From: Bacillus bingmayongensis
Lineage (GTDB): Bacteria; Bacillota; Bacilli; Bacillales; Bacillaceae_G
NCBI RefSeq assembly: GCF_000299035.1
Contig: NZ_JH921517.1
Location: 733,317-797,316 of the forward strand
DNA length: 64,000 nt
Reading direction: 5' to 3'
The notes under the pieces are model-generated. The model was given only the letters and a program-made list of their open reading frames with translations, was not told where the DNA came from and did not search any database. How positions within the stretch are numbered: position 1 is the first letter of the stretch; each line of letters starts with the position of its first letter. Below, piece by piece: positions 19,104 through 28,794 of the stretch. A program made the position numbers and the translations under genes.

Positions 19104-20027
19104 GTGAAAGTGTTTGATGCACATTGTGATGTATTATGGCAACTATGGAATGCAAAAGGAAAGAAGGATTTTCAAAATGATCCGTCTTTACATATTACAT
19201 TTGAACAATTGGAGCAAAGAAAGGGAAGTGTACAATGCTTTGCGATATATGTACCTGAAACAGTACCATATGAACAACGTTTTGAAGCCGCGCTAGCTAT
19301 GGTAGATATATTTTATAAGCAGGTTTTATCGTTACCAAACATGAAATTGATTCAGACAAAAAAAGATATAGAGCAGTTAGGACCAAATGAAGTCGGCGCC
19401 ATTTTAACATTAGAAGGTGGCGAAGCAGTTGGAAAAGACATGATGAAATTACGCACTCTCTATCGTTTAGGAGTCCGTTCTATGGGACTCACGTGGAATC
19501 ATGCGAATTTATTAGCTGATGGAGCACTGGAAACAAGAGGAGCTGGACTTACTACTTTTGGTAAGAAGATTGTAGAAGAGCTGAATTCATTTCGTTTATG
19601 GACAGATATGTCTCACTTAAATGAAAAAGGATTTTGGGATGTGATGGAAATTGCTCGATATCCAATTGCATCACATTCAAATTGTTATGAGCTTTGTCAG
19701 CACCCGCGTAATCTGAAGGATGAACAAGTACAAGCACTTATTCAAAAAGATGGTGTAATTGGTGTAACGTTCGTTCCAGAGTTTTTAACCAATCATAGAC
19801 CTGCTTATATGGATGACATATTACGGCATGTGGAACGCATTTGTTCACTTGGAGGAGAGCGTAATATAGGATTTGGTTCGGATTTTGATGGTATCACAGA
19901 AACGGTTGTCGGTGTGGAAGCATATCGGCGTTATGAATATGTAATCAATGAACTGAGTAAGCGATACAGTGAAACGAATGTCCAAAGTTTTCTGTATAAT
20001 AATTTTATTAATCATATTTCTTTTTAG
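19104..20027 (+). CDS. Membrane dipeptidase family (M19) peptidase
   Basis: This is a zinc dipeptidase of the renal dipeptidase family, 307 residues. Metal-site signatures are present in order: FDAHCDVLW (HxD), TLEGGEAVG (bridging Glu), DMSHLNEKGF and PIASHSNC (His ligands), and GFGSDFDGI (Asp). GTG 19104 was chosen because AGGAGGAATAAAA precedes it; the open frame upstream crosses the spoVS terminator. In bacilli this gene commonly sits between spoVS and the 2-oxoacid oxidoreductase genes. The physiological substrate is unknown. Confidence 0.88.
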   Translation: MKVFDAHCDVLWQLWNAKGKKDFQNDPSLHITFEQLEQRKGSVQCFAIYVPETVPYEQRFEAALAMVDIFYKQVLSLPNMKLIQTKKDIEQLGPNEVGAILTLEGGEAVGKDMMKLRTLYRLGVRSMGLTWNHANLLADGALETRGAGLTTFGKKIVEELNSFRLWTDMSHLNEKGFWDVMEIARYPIASHSNCYELCQHPRNLKDEQVQALIQKDGVIGVTFVPEFLTNHRPAYMDDILRHVERICSLGGERNIGFGSDFDGITETVVGVEAYRRYEYVINELSKRYSETNVQSFLYNNFINHISF

Positions 20028-20199
20028 AGACTTATTTTATGCTGTGTTTTCGATTTAAAATAAGAAGTTAGAAAAATTAAAAAATTTGAATAAAATCAAG
20101 CCGAAATATTGCATTTTTTTCATTGTAAGGCTAGAATTGTAGACGAATTAAGATTACGCAAAACATTCAGGTAAGTCTGAAGAGGTATAATTTGCGTCC

Positions 20200-20259
20200 A
20201 TTGTAGTTTCTTTGCATAAAAAGTGCTACACTATTACTGTAAAAAAATACACTACAATG
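20200..20259 (+). promoter_or_regulatory. Inverted repeat in the korA upstream region
   Basis: CATTGTAG (20200-20207) and CTACAATG (20252-20259) are perfect arms about 45 bases apart. A possible promoter (TTGCAT near 20213, TACTGT 17 bases on) lies between them. It could bind a regulator by looping, or be chance. Confidence 0.4.
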
Positions 20260-20284
20260 AATGCAGCCAAAAGGGGTGTAGGAG

Positions 20285-22042
20285 ATGATTAGTCAACTTT
20301 CATGGAAAGTTGGAGGACAACAAGGTGAAGGAATTGAAAGTACAGGAGAAATCTTCTGTATTGCATTAAACCGCTTAGGGTATTACCTATACGGTTACCG
20401 CCACTTTTCATCACGAATTAAGGGTGGTCATACAAATAATAAGATTCGCGTAAGTACAACTGAAGTACGCGCAATATCAGATGATTTAGATATTTTAATT
20501 GCTTTTGATCAAGAAACAATTGATTTTAACTTCCACGAACTACGACCAGGTGGAATTGTCGTTGCAGACGCAAAATTTAATCCAACTATACCAGAAAATT
20601 CAGATGTAAATCTATATGCAATACCGTTTACAGATATTGCTTCTGAGCTAGGTACATCATTAATGAAAAACATGGTTGCTGTCGGGGCATCTAGTGCAGT
20701 ATTAGGATTAGATGAAACTGTATATCTAGAAGTTGTTGATGAAATTTTCGGCCGCAAAGGAGAGCAAGTTGTTGCGAAGAATATGGAAGCAATTAAACGC
20801 GGCTCTCAATACATGAAAGAATTGCTTGGTGAAAAAGTAAACATGATGCAGCTTGAAAAAGCTGATGGTCAAAAACGTATGTTTATGATTGGTAACGATG
20901 CAATTGCATTCGGAGCAGTAGCTGGCGGTGCTCGCTTTATGTCAGCATATCCAATTACACCTGCATCTGAAATTATGGAATATTTAATTAAAAAACTTCC
21001 AAAAGTAGGCGGAACAGTCATCCAAACTGAGGATGAAATTGCTGCTTGTACAATGGCAATTGGTGCAAACTATGCTGGTGTACGTACACTAACAGCATCA
21101 GCAGGACCTGGTCTATCTTTAATGATGGAAGCAATCGGTTTAGCTGGTATTACAGAAACACCGCTTGTTATCGTTGATACACAGCGTGGTGGTCCAAGTA
21201 CTGGTTTACCAACAAAACAAGAACAATCGGATTTAATGGCAATGATTTACGGTACGCATGGTGAAATTCCAAAAATCGTAATGGCGCCAAGTACTGTTGA
21301 AGAAGCGTTTTATGATATTGTCGAAGCATTTAACTTAGCGGAAGAATATCAAGTACCTGTTATTTTCTTAACAGACTTACAGCTTTCTTTAGGAAAACAA
21401 ACAGTAGAACCACTGAAGTTAGACAGAGTAGAAATTCGCCGCGGTAAGCTTGATTTACAAGCAGAGTTACCAGAGCGTGAAAATAAAGCTTACTTTAAAC
21501 GTTACGAAGTAACAGAAGATGGTGTTTCACCACGCGTTTTACCTGGTATGAAAAATGGTGTTCATCATGTTACAGGTGTAGAACATGATGAAACTGGTAA
21601 ACCATCTGAATCAGCACTGAATCGTAAAGCACAAATGGACAAACGTTTCCGTAAAATGGAGAATCTAAAATTTAATACCCCTGTATACAAAAATGCCAAG
21701 TATGATGACGCTGATGTATTATTAGTAGGTTTTAACTCTACTCGTGGTGCAATTGAAGAAGCGATGGAGCGTTTAGAGCAAGAAGGATTAAAAGTAAATC
21801 ATGCTCATGTTCGTTTAATTCATCCGTTTCCAACACATGAAATCCTTCCACTTGTGAAGAGTGCAAAGCGCGTTGTTGTTGTGGAAAATAATGCAACAGG
21901 CCAGCTTGCTAACATTATGAAGATGAATCTTGGCAGTGGAGAGAAAATTTCTAGTCTGTTAAAATACGACGGAAATCCATTCTTACCAAAAGAAATTTAC
22001 AACGAATGCAAAAAAGGGGTTGTATTAAATGGCAACATTTAA
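20285..22042 (+). CDS. korA: 2-oxoacid:ferredoxin oxidoreductase, alpha subunit (gamma fused)
   Basis: This subunit of a ferredoxin-dependent 2-oxoacid dehydrogenase converts a 2-oxoacid and CoA to acyl-CoA and CO2. Residues 1-190 are the gamma domain (WKVGGQQGEGIESTGEIF) and the rest is the alpha domain (GAVAGGARFMSAYPITPASE, RTLTASAGPGLSLMMEA). At 585 residues it is the fused form common in Bacilli. The 3' end overlaps korB by 14 bases. The substrate is most likely 2-oxoglutarate, but pyruvate cannot be excluded from the sequence. Confidence 0.9.
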   Translation: MISQLSWKVGGQQGEGIESTGEIFCIALNRLGYYLYGYRHFSSRIKGGHTNNKIRVSTTEVRAISDDLDILIAFDQETIDFNFHELRPGGIVVADAKFNPTIPENSDVNLYAIPFTDIASELGTSLMKNMVAVGASSAVLGLDETVYLEVVDEIFGRKGEQVVAKNMEAIKRGSQYMKELLGEKVNMMQLEKADGQKRMFMIGNDAIAFGAVAGGARFMSAYPITPASEIMEYLIKKLPKVGGTVIQTEDEIAACTMAIGANYAGVRTLTASAGPGLSLMMEAIGLAGITETPLVIVDTQRGGPSTGLPTKQEQSDLMAMIYGTHGEIPKIVMAPSTVEEAFYDIVEAFNLAEEYQVPVIFLTDLQLSLGKQTVEPLKLDRVEIRRGKLDLQAELPERENKAYFKRYEVTEDGVSPRVLPGMKNGVHHVTGVEHDETGKPSESALNRKAQMDKRFRKMENLKFNTPVYKNAKYDDADVLLVGFNSTRGAIEEAMERLEQEGLKVNHAHVRLIHPFPTHEILPLVKSAKRVVVVENNATGQLANIMKMNLGSGEKISSLLKYDGNPFLPKEIYNECKKGVVLNGNI

Positions 22043-22895
22043 GGACTTTCGTAACAGCGTAAAACCAAACTGGTGTCCAGGTTGCGGTGACTTCTCAGTG
22101 CAAGCGGCAATTCAACGTGCAGCTGCGAACGTTGGTTTAAATCCAGATGATTTAGCTGTTATTTCAGGTATCGGCTGTTCTGGTCGTATTTCAGGTTATA
22201 TCAATTCATATGGCGTTCATAGTATTCATGGACGTGCACTTCCAATTGCACAAGGTGTGAAAATGGCAAACCGTGATTTAACGGTCATCGCATCTGGTGG
22301 TGACGGAGATGGCTTTGCAATCGGTATGGGACATACCATTCATTCAATTCGTCGTAACATCGACATTACGTACATCGTTATGGATAACCAAATTTACGGT
22401 TTAACAAAAGGTCAAACTTCACCACGTAGTGAAGCAGGATTTAAAACGAAAAGTACACCACAAGGTTCAATTGAGCCAGCATTATCTGTAATGGAAATGG
22501 CATTAACAGCTGGTGCGACATTTGTTGCACAAAGTTTCTCTAGTGATTTAAAAGAATTAACACAGCTAATTGAAGCTGGTATTAAGCATAAAGGATTCTC
22601 TTTAATTAACGTATTTAGCCCATGCGTAACTTATAATAAAGTAAATACGTATGATTGGTTTAAAGAGAATTTAACAAAACTAAGCACAGTAGAAGGATAC
22701 GATCCATCTAATCGTATGATTGCTATGCAAACATTGATGGAAAACAAAGGTTTAGTAACGGGATTGATTTATCAAAATACAGAACAGCCTTCTTACCAAG
22801 AACTTGTAAAGGGATATAGTGAAAAACCTTTAGTGCAAGCTGATTTACAGATGGATCAAAAAATGTTCGATGAACTCGTTGCTGAATTTATGTAA
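22029..22895 (+). CDS. korB: 2-oxoacid:ferredoxin oxidoreductase, beta subunit
   Basis: This is the thiamine-diphosphate-binding subunit, 288 residues. The motif WCPGCGDFSVQAA near the N-terminus and the TPP motif GGDGDGFAIGMGHTIH followed by MDNQIYGLTKGQTSP are typical. It overlaps korA and ends in a clear terminator, so korAB is a two-gene operon. The electron acceptor is expected to be ferredoxin. Confidence 0.93.
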   Translation: MATFKDFRNSVKPNWCPGCGDFSVQAAIQRAAANVGLNPDDLAVISGIGCSGRISGYINSYGVHSIHGRALPIAQGVKMANRDLTVIASGGDGDGFAIGMGHTIHSIRRNIDITYIVMDNQIYGLTKGQTSPRSEAGFKTKSTPQGSIEPALSVMEMALTAGATFVAQSFSSDLKELTQLIEAGIKHKGFSLINVFSPCVTYNKVNTYDWFKENLTKLSTVEGYDPSNRMIAMQTLMENKGLVTGLIYQNTEQPSYQELVKGYSEKPLVQADLQMDQKMFDELVAEFM

Positions 22896-22905
22896 TTATA
22901 ATAAA

Positions 22906-22932
22906 AGAGCTGCTTAACGGCAGCTTTTTTTA
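22906..22932 (+). terminator. Terminator of korAB
   Basis: AGCTGC and GCAGCT pair around TTAACG and run into seven T. Confidence 0.88.
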
Positions 22933-23032
22933 TTTACTCAGAAAATTCAGAATGATAAAATGGTAGTGTATCGTCTTGTCAGAAAAAATTAGTTTGTGCG
23001 CTGTAGTACGTGGGTATGATACTGTCTCTTTG

Positions 23033-23061
23033 TTGTTAAATTTGGATAAACATCTTATACT
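23033..23061 (+). promoter_or_regulatory. Sigma-A promoter of miaB
   Basis: TTGTTA (23033-23038) and TATACT (23056-23061) are 17 bases apart. The start near 23068 leaves a leader of about 228 bases. Confidence 0.7.
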
Positions 23062-23117
23062 ATGATAGTGTGTATAGAAATAAAGTAATATGTTTTTAAA
23101 GGACAAGGTTAAAACAA

Positions 23118-23205
23118 CAAAAAAGGGAATGTCTATTGGTGTCGGGAAGACCCCATTCTTATGGATGGTTAGATCGATTACTTGGGTTTCAAGGGGCAAG
23201 CCATC
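23118..23205 (+). promoter_or_regulatory. Folded leader segment upstream of miaB
   Basis: Two stem-loops can be drawn in the untranslated leader. The first pairs GAATG (23127-23131) with CATTC, with GGTGTC facing GACCCC inside (one mismatch). The second pairs GATGG with CCATC around CTTG/CAAG. It matches no riboswitch class I know. A 30-codon ORF (23129-23221) runs through it without a convincing ribosome site. Confidence 0.4.
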
Positions 23206-23295
23206 TCTCAAACTATTCTAATCTTTAAGATGGGTCTGATTGTCATTAAAATGGACTACAGAGTGTGTATAGTTAAGGTTGAAAGGAGATTACCC

Positions 23296-24825
23296 ATGAA
23301 CGAGCAACAACGATTAGCAAGTCAACAAGCGAATTCTTCTATGAAAAAAGAAGAAAAAGATTATAGCAAATACTTTGAAAGTGTATATCAGCCACCTTCC
23401 TTGAAGGATGCGAAAAAACGCGGGAAAGAAGAAGTGAAAATCGAGCGTGATTTTGGTTTACCAGAAGAGTTTCGTAACTTTGGTGCTGGAAGAAAGTTTT
23501 ATATCCGTACTTATGGATGTCAAATGAATGAGCATGATACAGAAGTAATGGCTGGTATTTTTACAGCGCTTGGATATGAACCAACATTTTCGACAGAAGA
23601 TGCAGATGTGATTCTATTAAATACTTGTGCCATTCGTGAAAATGCTGAGAATAAAGTATTTGGTGAACTTGGTCATTTAAAACCATTAAAACAAAGAAAC
23701 CCTGATCTTTTAATCGGTGTTTGTGGTTGTATGTCTCAAGAAGAATCTGTTGTAAACAAAATTATGCAAAAAAACCAACATGTAGATATGGTATTTGGTA
23801 CACATAATATTCATCGTTTGCCGTACATTTTAAAAGATGCGATGTTCTCAAAAGCGACAGTTGTTGAAGTATGGTCAAAAGAAGGGGATGTAATTGAAAA
23901 CCTTCCGAAGGTGCGTCGTGGTGATATTAAGGCATGGGTAAATATTATGTATGGATGCGACAAATTCTGTACATATTGCATCGTACCATATACACGTGGT
24001 AAAGAACGTAGTCGCCGCCCAGAAGATATTATTAATGAAGTCCGTCATTTAGCGGCAAATGGGTATAAAGAAATTACGTTGCTTGGTCAGAACGTAAACG
24101 CATATGGTAAAGACTTTGAAGATTTAGAATATGGTCTTGGCGATTTAATGGATGAACTTCGTAAGATTGATATAGCACGTGTTCGTTTTACAACAAGTCA
24201 CCCGCGTGATTTCGATGATCACTTAATTGAGGTGCTTGGAAAAGGCGGTAATTTAGTTGAACATATCCACTTACCAGTGCAATCTGGAAGTACAGATATG
24301 CTAAAAATTATGGCACGTAAATATTCACGAGAACATTATCTAGAACTTGTACGTAAGATTAAAGAAGCGATCCCGAATGCAGTATTAACAACTGATATTA
24401 TCGTAGGTTTCCCAAATGAAACTGATGAGCAGTTTGAAGAAACGATGTCGTTATATCGTGAAGTAGGTTTTGATAGTGCATTTACATTTATTTATTCTCC
24501 ACGTGAAGGTACACCTGCTGCAAAAATGAAGGATAATGTACCGATGGAAGTAAAAAAAGAGCGTTTACAACGTTTAAATGCATTAGTTAATGAGTATTCT
24601 ATGGAAAAGAATAAACGATATAAAGGCCAAATCGTTGAAGTACTAGTTGATGGAGAGAGTAAGAATAATCCTGATGTGCTTGCAGGCTATACGCGTGCAA
24701 ATAAGCTTGTAAACTTCGTAGCTCCAAAATCTGCAATCGGTCAGCTTGTAAAAGTAAAAGTAACAGAAGCAAAAACTTGGTCTCTAAACGGGGAATTGGT
24801 TGAGGAGCCGATCGAGGTGAAATAA
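23296..24825 (+). CDS. miaB: tRNA methylthiotransferase MiaB
   Basis: This radical-SAM enzyme adds the 2-methylthio group to i6A37 of tRNAs reading U-starting codons. It has an N-terminal MTTase domain ([36 protein letters not shown]) carrying one cluster. The radical SAM loop [16 protein letters not shown] follows, and a C-terminal TRAM domain. It has 509 residues, with the extra N-terminal extension usual in Bacillus. ATG 23296 follows GAAAGGAGATT. ricA follows after three bases, and in B. subtilis the neighbouring Ric proteins interact with the RNA-processing machinery. Confidence 0.95.
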   Translation: MNEQQRLASQQANSSMKKEEKDYSKYFESVYQPPSLKDAKKRGKEEVKIERDFGLPEEFRNFGAGRKFYIRTYGCQMNEHDTEVMAGIFTALGYEPTFSTEDADVILLNTCAIRENAENKVFGELGHLKPLKQRNPDLLIGVCGCMSQEESVVNKIMQKNQHVDMVFGTHNIHRLPYILKDAMFSKATVVEVWSKEGDVIENLPKVRRGDIKAWVNIMYGCDKFCTYCIVPYTRGKERSRRPEDIINEVRHLAANGYKEITLLGQNVNAYGKDFEDLEYGLGDLMDELRKIDIARVRFTTSHPRDFDDHLIEVLGKGGNLVEHIHLPVQSGSTDMLKIMARKYSREHYLELVRKIKEAIPNAVLTTDIIVGFPNETDEQFEETMSLYREVGFDSAFTFIYSPREGTPAAKMKDNVPMEVKKERLQRLNALVNEYSMEKNKRYKGQIVEVLVDGESKNNPDVLAGYTRANKLVNFVAPKSAIGQLVKVKVTEAKTWSLNGELVEEPIEVK

Positions 24826-24828
24826 TAG

Positions 24829-25260
24829 ATGAAAGTTTATACAAAAGATGAAATTGTTGAGCAAGCGAAAGAATTAGCGAAAATGATTTCTGAAACAGAA
24901 GAAGTGGATTTCTTTAAACGTGCGGAAGCACAAATTCATAAAAATGAAAATGTAAAATATGCAATTGATGAAATTAAAGCATTGCAAAAACAAGCAGTAA
25001 ACTTACAGCATTATGGAAAATGGGAAGCGTTGAAAAAAGTAGAAGCGGAAATAGATGCTCTGCAAGATAAACTTGATAGCATTCCGGTTGTACAGGAATT
25101 TAAATCTTCACAAACATATGTAAATGATTTACTGCAACTTGTAGCAAGTACCATTTCTAATAACGTCACGGATGAAATTTTAATTTCAACTGGTGGCAAT
25201 GTGTTAAAAGGCGAAACAGGTGCTGAAGTAGAGAGTAAAAAAGGCAACTGTGGTTGTTAA
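24829..25260 (+). CDS. ricA: RicA (YmcA), Fe-S and RNA maturation adaptor
   Basis: This is a 143-residue member of the YlbF/YmcA family, a subunit of the RicAFT complex that stimulates RNase Y and is needed for competence, sporulation and biofilm. The helical body is typical (VDFFKRAEAQIHKNENVKYA). The C-terminus ends in GNCGC, the Cys pair that helps bind the [4Fe-4S] clusters. It is co-transcribed with miaB, whose product is also Fe-S dependent, and its partner enzyme RNase Y is encoded 7 kb upstream. Confidence 0.93.
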   Translation: MKVYTKDEIVEQAKELAKMISETEEVDFFKRAEAQIHKNENVKYAIDEIKALQKQAVNLQHYGKWEALKKVEAEIDALQDKLDSIPVVQEFKSSQTYVNDLLQLVASTISNNVTDEILISTGGNVLKGETGAEVESKKGNCGC

Positions 25261-25262
25261 GG

Positions 25263-25290
25263 GAGATGTCCTATGGACATCTCTTTTTTT
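25263..25290 (+). terminator. Terminator of miaB-ricA
   Basis: GAGATGTCC and GGACATCTC pair around TAT with a run of T. Confidence 0.92.
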
Positions 25291-25390
25291 GTTTTTATTC
25301 TGCTCTATAGTCTTTTGTCAAAAAAAGAATGACACATTCCGCTATTGTCACGCATATGATTAAGTGAATATTGATTGAGGAGGGTTCCGA

Positions 25391-25933
25391 ATGTCCGAAT
25401 TTAGAGAGATTATTACAAAAGCGGTAGTGGGAAAAGGACGTAAGTATACAAAGTCAACGCATACATGTGAATCAAATCATGAGCCGACAAGTATTCTCGG
25501 ATGTTGGGTAATTAATCACACATATGAAGCGAGAAAGAATGGGAAGTCTGTAGAAATTGAAGGATACTACGATGTGAATACGTGGTACTCATTTGATGAA
25601 AACACAAAAACAGAAGTTGTAACAGAACGTGTTAGTTACACGGATGAAGTGAATGTTGGATATCGTGACAAAAACTTTTCAGGTGAAGATTTAGAAATTA
25701 TTGCCCGCGTTATTCAACATCCAAATTGTTTAGAAGCAATCGTTTCACCAAATGGTAATAAAATTGTTGTAACTGTAGAGCGTGAATTTGTAACAGAAGT
25801 TGTCGGTGAAACAAAAATTTGTGTAAATGTAAATCCAGATGGATGTCCAGAGGATGAGGATAACTTTGAAGTAGATGATGATGAATTTGAAGAGTTAGAT
25901 CCAAACTTTATTGTAGATGCAGAAGAAGAGTAA
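25391..25933 (+). CDS. cotE: Outer spore coat morphogenetic protein CotE
   Basis: This 180-residue protein assembles the outer coat; in the cereus group it also attaches the exosporium. The N-terminus ([20 protein letters not shown]) and the acidic C-terminal tail ([13 protein letters not shown]) are characteristic. It lies between ricA and mutS as in B. subtilis. GAGGAGGG precedes ATG 25391. This spore-surface gene is relevant to the oxidase cluster near 48-52 kb, which may depend on the same layer. Confidence 0.95.
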   Translation: MSEFREIITKAVVGKGRKYTKSTHTCESNHEPTSILGCWVINHTYEARKNGKSVEIEGYYDVNTWYSFDENTKTEVVTERVSYTDEVNVGYRDKNFSGEDLEIIARVIQHPNCLEAIVSPNGNKIVVTVEREFVTEVVGETKICVNVNPDGCPEDEDNFEVDDDEFEELDPNFIVDAEEE

Positions 25934-25939
25934 GAAGAG

Positions 25940-25968
25940 GCTAGGAAGAAATTCTTCCTAGCTTTTTT
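25940..25968 (+). terminator. Terminator of cotE
   Basis: GCTAGGAAGAA and TTCTTCCTAGC form a perfect stem followed by six T. Confidence 0.92.
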
Positions 25969-26009
25969 ACATAGTATAAGTGATATTGAATAGAACTGTT
26001 TTGTATCGG

Positions 26010-26091
26010 AAATGTGCTATAATGAAGAGAGACTCCTATAAGTGGAGAGAAAATTGTCCGTGAAGTACGGCATATAATATATAGCACATTT
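26010..26091 (+). repeat. 12-base inverted repeat enclosing two hairpins before mutS
   Basis: AAATGTGCTATA (26010-26021) and TATAGCACATTT (26080-26091) are perfect arms. Between them CTCC/GGAG and CCGT/ACGG form two small hairpins, giving a three-way junction on paper. A -10-like TATAAT (26018-26023) overlaps the left arm, so a transcript from that promoter would lack it. Confidence 0.45.
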
Positions 26092-26113
26092 TTATGAAGT
26101 ATGGAGGAAACAA

Positions 26114-28786
26114 ATGGCTCAGTATACCCCTATGATACAACAATATTTAAAGGTCAAGGCAGACTATCAAGATGCCTTTTTATTTTTTCGTTTAGGTGAT
26201 TTTTATGAAATGTTCTTTGAAGATGCGGTTAAGGCAGCTCATGAACTTGAAATTACGCTAACAAGCCGAGATGGTGGAAGTAGTGATCGAATACCGATGT
26301 GTGGTGTTCCGTACCATGCTGCGAAAAATTATATTGAACAGCTTGTTGAAAAAGGATATAAAGTTGCAATTTGTGAACAAGTAGAAGATCCGAAAACAGC
26401 AAAAGGTGTTGTACGTCGTGAAGTCGTTCAATTAATTACGCCAGGAACCATGATGGAGGGGCGGACGATTGATGAAAAAGAAAATAACTTCTTAGCTGCG
26501 TTAACTCATTTTGAAGATGGCTCTTATGCATTAGCTTGTAATGATTTAACAACAGGGCAAAATACAGTCACATTGTTAACAGGTTCTGTAGAAGATGTAT
26601 TATTAGAAGTCTACGCAACAGGTTCAAAAGAAATTGTTGTAGATTCTACATTTTCAAAAGATGAGCTAAACAAGTTGACGGAAACATTAAAGATGACAAT
26701 CTCTTATGAAGATGAAACGAAAGTTCCTGAAGGATTACAGCATCTTGTGAGAAATGTAACTCAAACGAAATTAGTTACAGCAGTAGGGCGCTTATTGAAT
26801 TATGTACTAAGAACGCAAAAACGTTCATTAGATCATTTACAGCCAGTAGATATTTATTATACAAATCAATTTATGAAAATTGATGTGCATTCAAAGCGTA
26901 ATTTAGAGTTAACAGAAACCCTTCGAACAAAAGAGAAAACAGGATCCCTCCTATGGCTATTAGATAAAACAAAAACAGCGATGGGTGGACGGATGTTAAA
27001 ACAGTGGATGGAACGCCCGCTTATACAAAAAGACAAGATTGAAGAGCGTTTAGAAATGGTTGAAACATTTGTGAATGACTATTTCTTACGTGAAGATTTA
27101 AAAGAAAAACTAAAAGAAGTGTATGACTTAGAGCGCTTAGCGGGAAAAGTCGCATATGGTAGCGTTAATGCGCGCGATTTACTGCAATTAAAACGTTCTC
27201 TACTGCAGGTTCCGACCATTTTAGAGGCGGTTAGTTTGATAGATAATTCTTATGCGGCAAGATTAATTCAAGGCGTTGATCCATGTGAAAGTTTAACAGA
27301 GTTACTAGATAGAAGTATTCAAGAAAACCCGCCGCTGTCTATAAAAGATGGGGATATTATAAAAGATGGTTATAATGACAAGCTAGATGAATATCGTTAT
27401 GTTAGTAAGAACGGAAAAACATGGATTGCAGAGCTTGAAAAACGTGAACGTGACATTACGGGAATTAAATCGTTAAAGATTGGTTACAACCGTATTTTTG
27501 GCTACTATATTGAAGTGACAAAGGCAAACCTTGCTTCGCTTCCAGAAGGGCGTTATGAGCGCAAACAGACGCTTGCAAATGCGGAGCGCTTCATTACAGA
27601 TGAATTAAAAGAAAAAGAAACATTGATTTTAGAGGCAGAAGAAAAAATTGTACAGTTAGAATATGATTTATTTACTGCACTTCGTGAAGAAGTAAAAGTG
27701 TTTATTCCGAAATTACAGCATCTAGCCAAAGTGATTAGTGAACTAGATGTACTGCAAAGTTTTGCTACAGTGAGTGAAGAAGAACAATTTGTAAAGCCAG
27801 TTTTAACAGATAAGCGTGAAATCTTTATTAAAGATGGGCGCCATCCTGTTGTAGAAAAAGTATTGAACGGCAAATTGTATGTTCCGAACGATTGTGTGAT
27901 GCCTGAAAACATGGATGTCTTTTTAATTACAGGTCCAAACATGTCTGGTAAAAGTACGTATATGCGTCAATTAGCACTTGTTACTGTTATGTCGCAAATC
28001 GGTTGCTTTGTACCTGCAACAGAAGCTATATTACCAGTCTTCGATCAAATCTTTACGAGAATTGGTGCAGCAGATGATTTAATTTCAGGTCAAAGTACGT
28101 TTATGGTCGAAATGTTAGAAGCAAAAAATGCGATTGCAAATGCATCAGAAAGAAGTTTAATTTTATTTGATGAAATCGGACGCGGTACATCTACGTATGA
28201 CGGTATGGCACTCGCACAAGCAATCATCGAGCATATTCATGACCAAATTGGAGCGAAGACACTATTCTCAACACATTACCATGAGTTAACTGTATTAGAA
28301 GAAAGCTTAGAGCAACTGAAAAACGTACACGTTTCAGCTATTGAAGAAAACGGAAATGTTGTTTTCTTGCATAAGATTCAAGACGGTGCAGCGGATAAAA
28401 GTTATGGTATTCATGTTGCCCAGCTTGCAGAGCTTCCAGATAGCTTAATTGCGCGTGCAAAAGAAGTATTGGCCCAGCTAGAAGGACAAGAGGAAATCAT
28501 TATTCCGAAACGAACGGAAGTGAAAGTACAAGAAGAAATTGTCCAAGAACCAGTAGTTGTAAAAGAAGAATCAGAACCACTGCCAGAGGAAAAAGAAGAC
28601 TCTGCAGAATCACAACTATCTTTCTTTGCTACAGAACAGCCTGTGAAAAAAGAAGACAAGCCTACGTTTGATCAAAAAGAAACAGCTGTATTAACGCAAA
28701 TTAAAAAAATCGATTTACTTGATATGACGCCTTTAGAAGCGTTAAATGAATTGTATCGTTTACAGAAAAAGCTAAAGAAAGGATGA
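26114..28786 (+). CDS. mutS: DNA mismatch repair protein MutS
   Basis: This is the mismatch-recognition ATPase, 890 residues. The N-terminal mismatch-binding motif [14 protein letters not shown] holds the Phe-x-Glu wedge. The ATPase has Walker [10 protein letters not shown] and Walker [13 protein letters not shown]. An acidic linker and a C-terminal beta-clamp/dimerisation tail follow (residues 790-890). GGAGG precedes ATG 26114. mutL follows after eight bases, forming the standard mutSL operon. Confidence 0.97.
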   Translation: MAQYTPMIQQYLKVKADYQDAFLFFRLGDFYEMFFEDAVKAAHELEITLTSRDGGSSDRIPMCGVPYHAAKNYIEQLVEKGYKVAICEQVEDPKTAKGVVRREVVQLITPGTMMEGRTIDEKENNFLAALTHFEDGSYALACNDLTTGQNTVTLLTGSVEDVLLEVYATGSKEIVVDSTFSKDELNKLTETLKMTISYEDETKVPEGLQHLVRNVTQTKLVTAVGRLLNYVLRTQKRSLDHLQPVDIYYTNQFMKIDVHSKRNLELTETLRTKEKTGSLLWLLDKTKTAMGGRMLKQWMERPLIQKDKIEERLEMVETFVNDYFLREDLKEKLKEVYDLERLAGKVAYGSVNARDLLQLKRSLLQVPTILEAVSLIDNSYAARLIQGVDPCESLTELLDRSIQENPPLSIKDGDIIKDGYNDKLDEYRYVSKNGKTWIAELEKRERDITGIKSLKIGYNRIFGYYIEVTKANLASLPEGRYERKQTLANAERFITDELKEKETLILEAEEKIVQLEYDLFTALREEVKVFIPKLQHLAKVISELDVLQSFATVSEEEQFVKPVLTDKREIFIKDGRHPVVEKVLNGKLYVPNDCVMPENMDVFLITGPNMSGKSTYMRQLALVTVMSQIGCFVPATEAILPVFDQIFTRIGAADDLISGQSTFMVEMLEAKNAIANASERSLILFDEIGRGTSTYDGMALAQAIIEHIHDQIGAKTLFSTHYHELTVLEESLEQLKNVHVSAIEENGNVVFLHKIQDGAADKSYGIHVAQLAELPDSLIARAKEVLAQLEGQEEIIIPKRTEVKVQEEIVQEPVVVKEESEPLPEEKEDSAESQLSFFATEQPVKKEDKPTFDQKETAVLTQIKKIDLLDMTPLEALNELYRLQKKLKKG

Positions 28787-28794
28787 GTAAGTAG

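Noticed and set aside
23129-23221. 30-codon ORF in the miaB leader
   Set aside because: It has no convincing ribosome site and overlaps stem-loops. It is kept only as part of the leader finding, not as a gene.
23182-23295. Long N-terminal extension of MiaB
   Set aside because: The strong ribosome site and family start lie at 23296; the upstream frame is leader.
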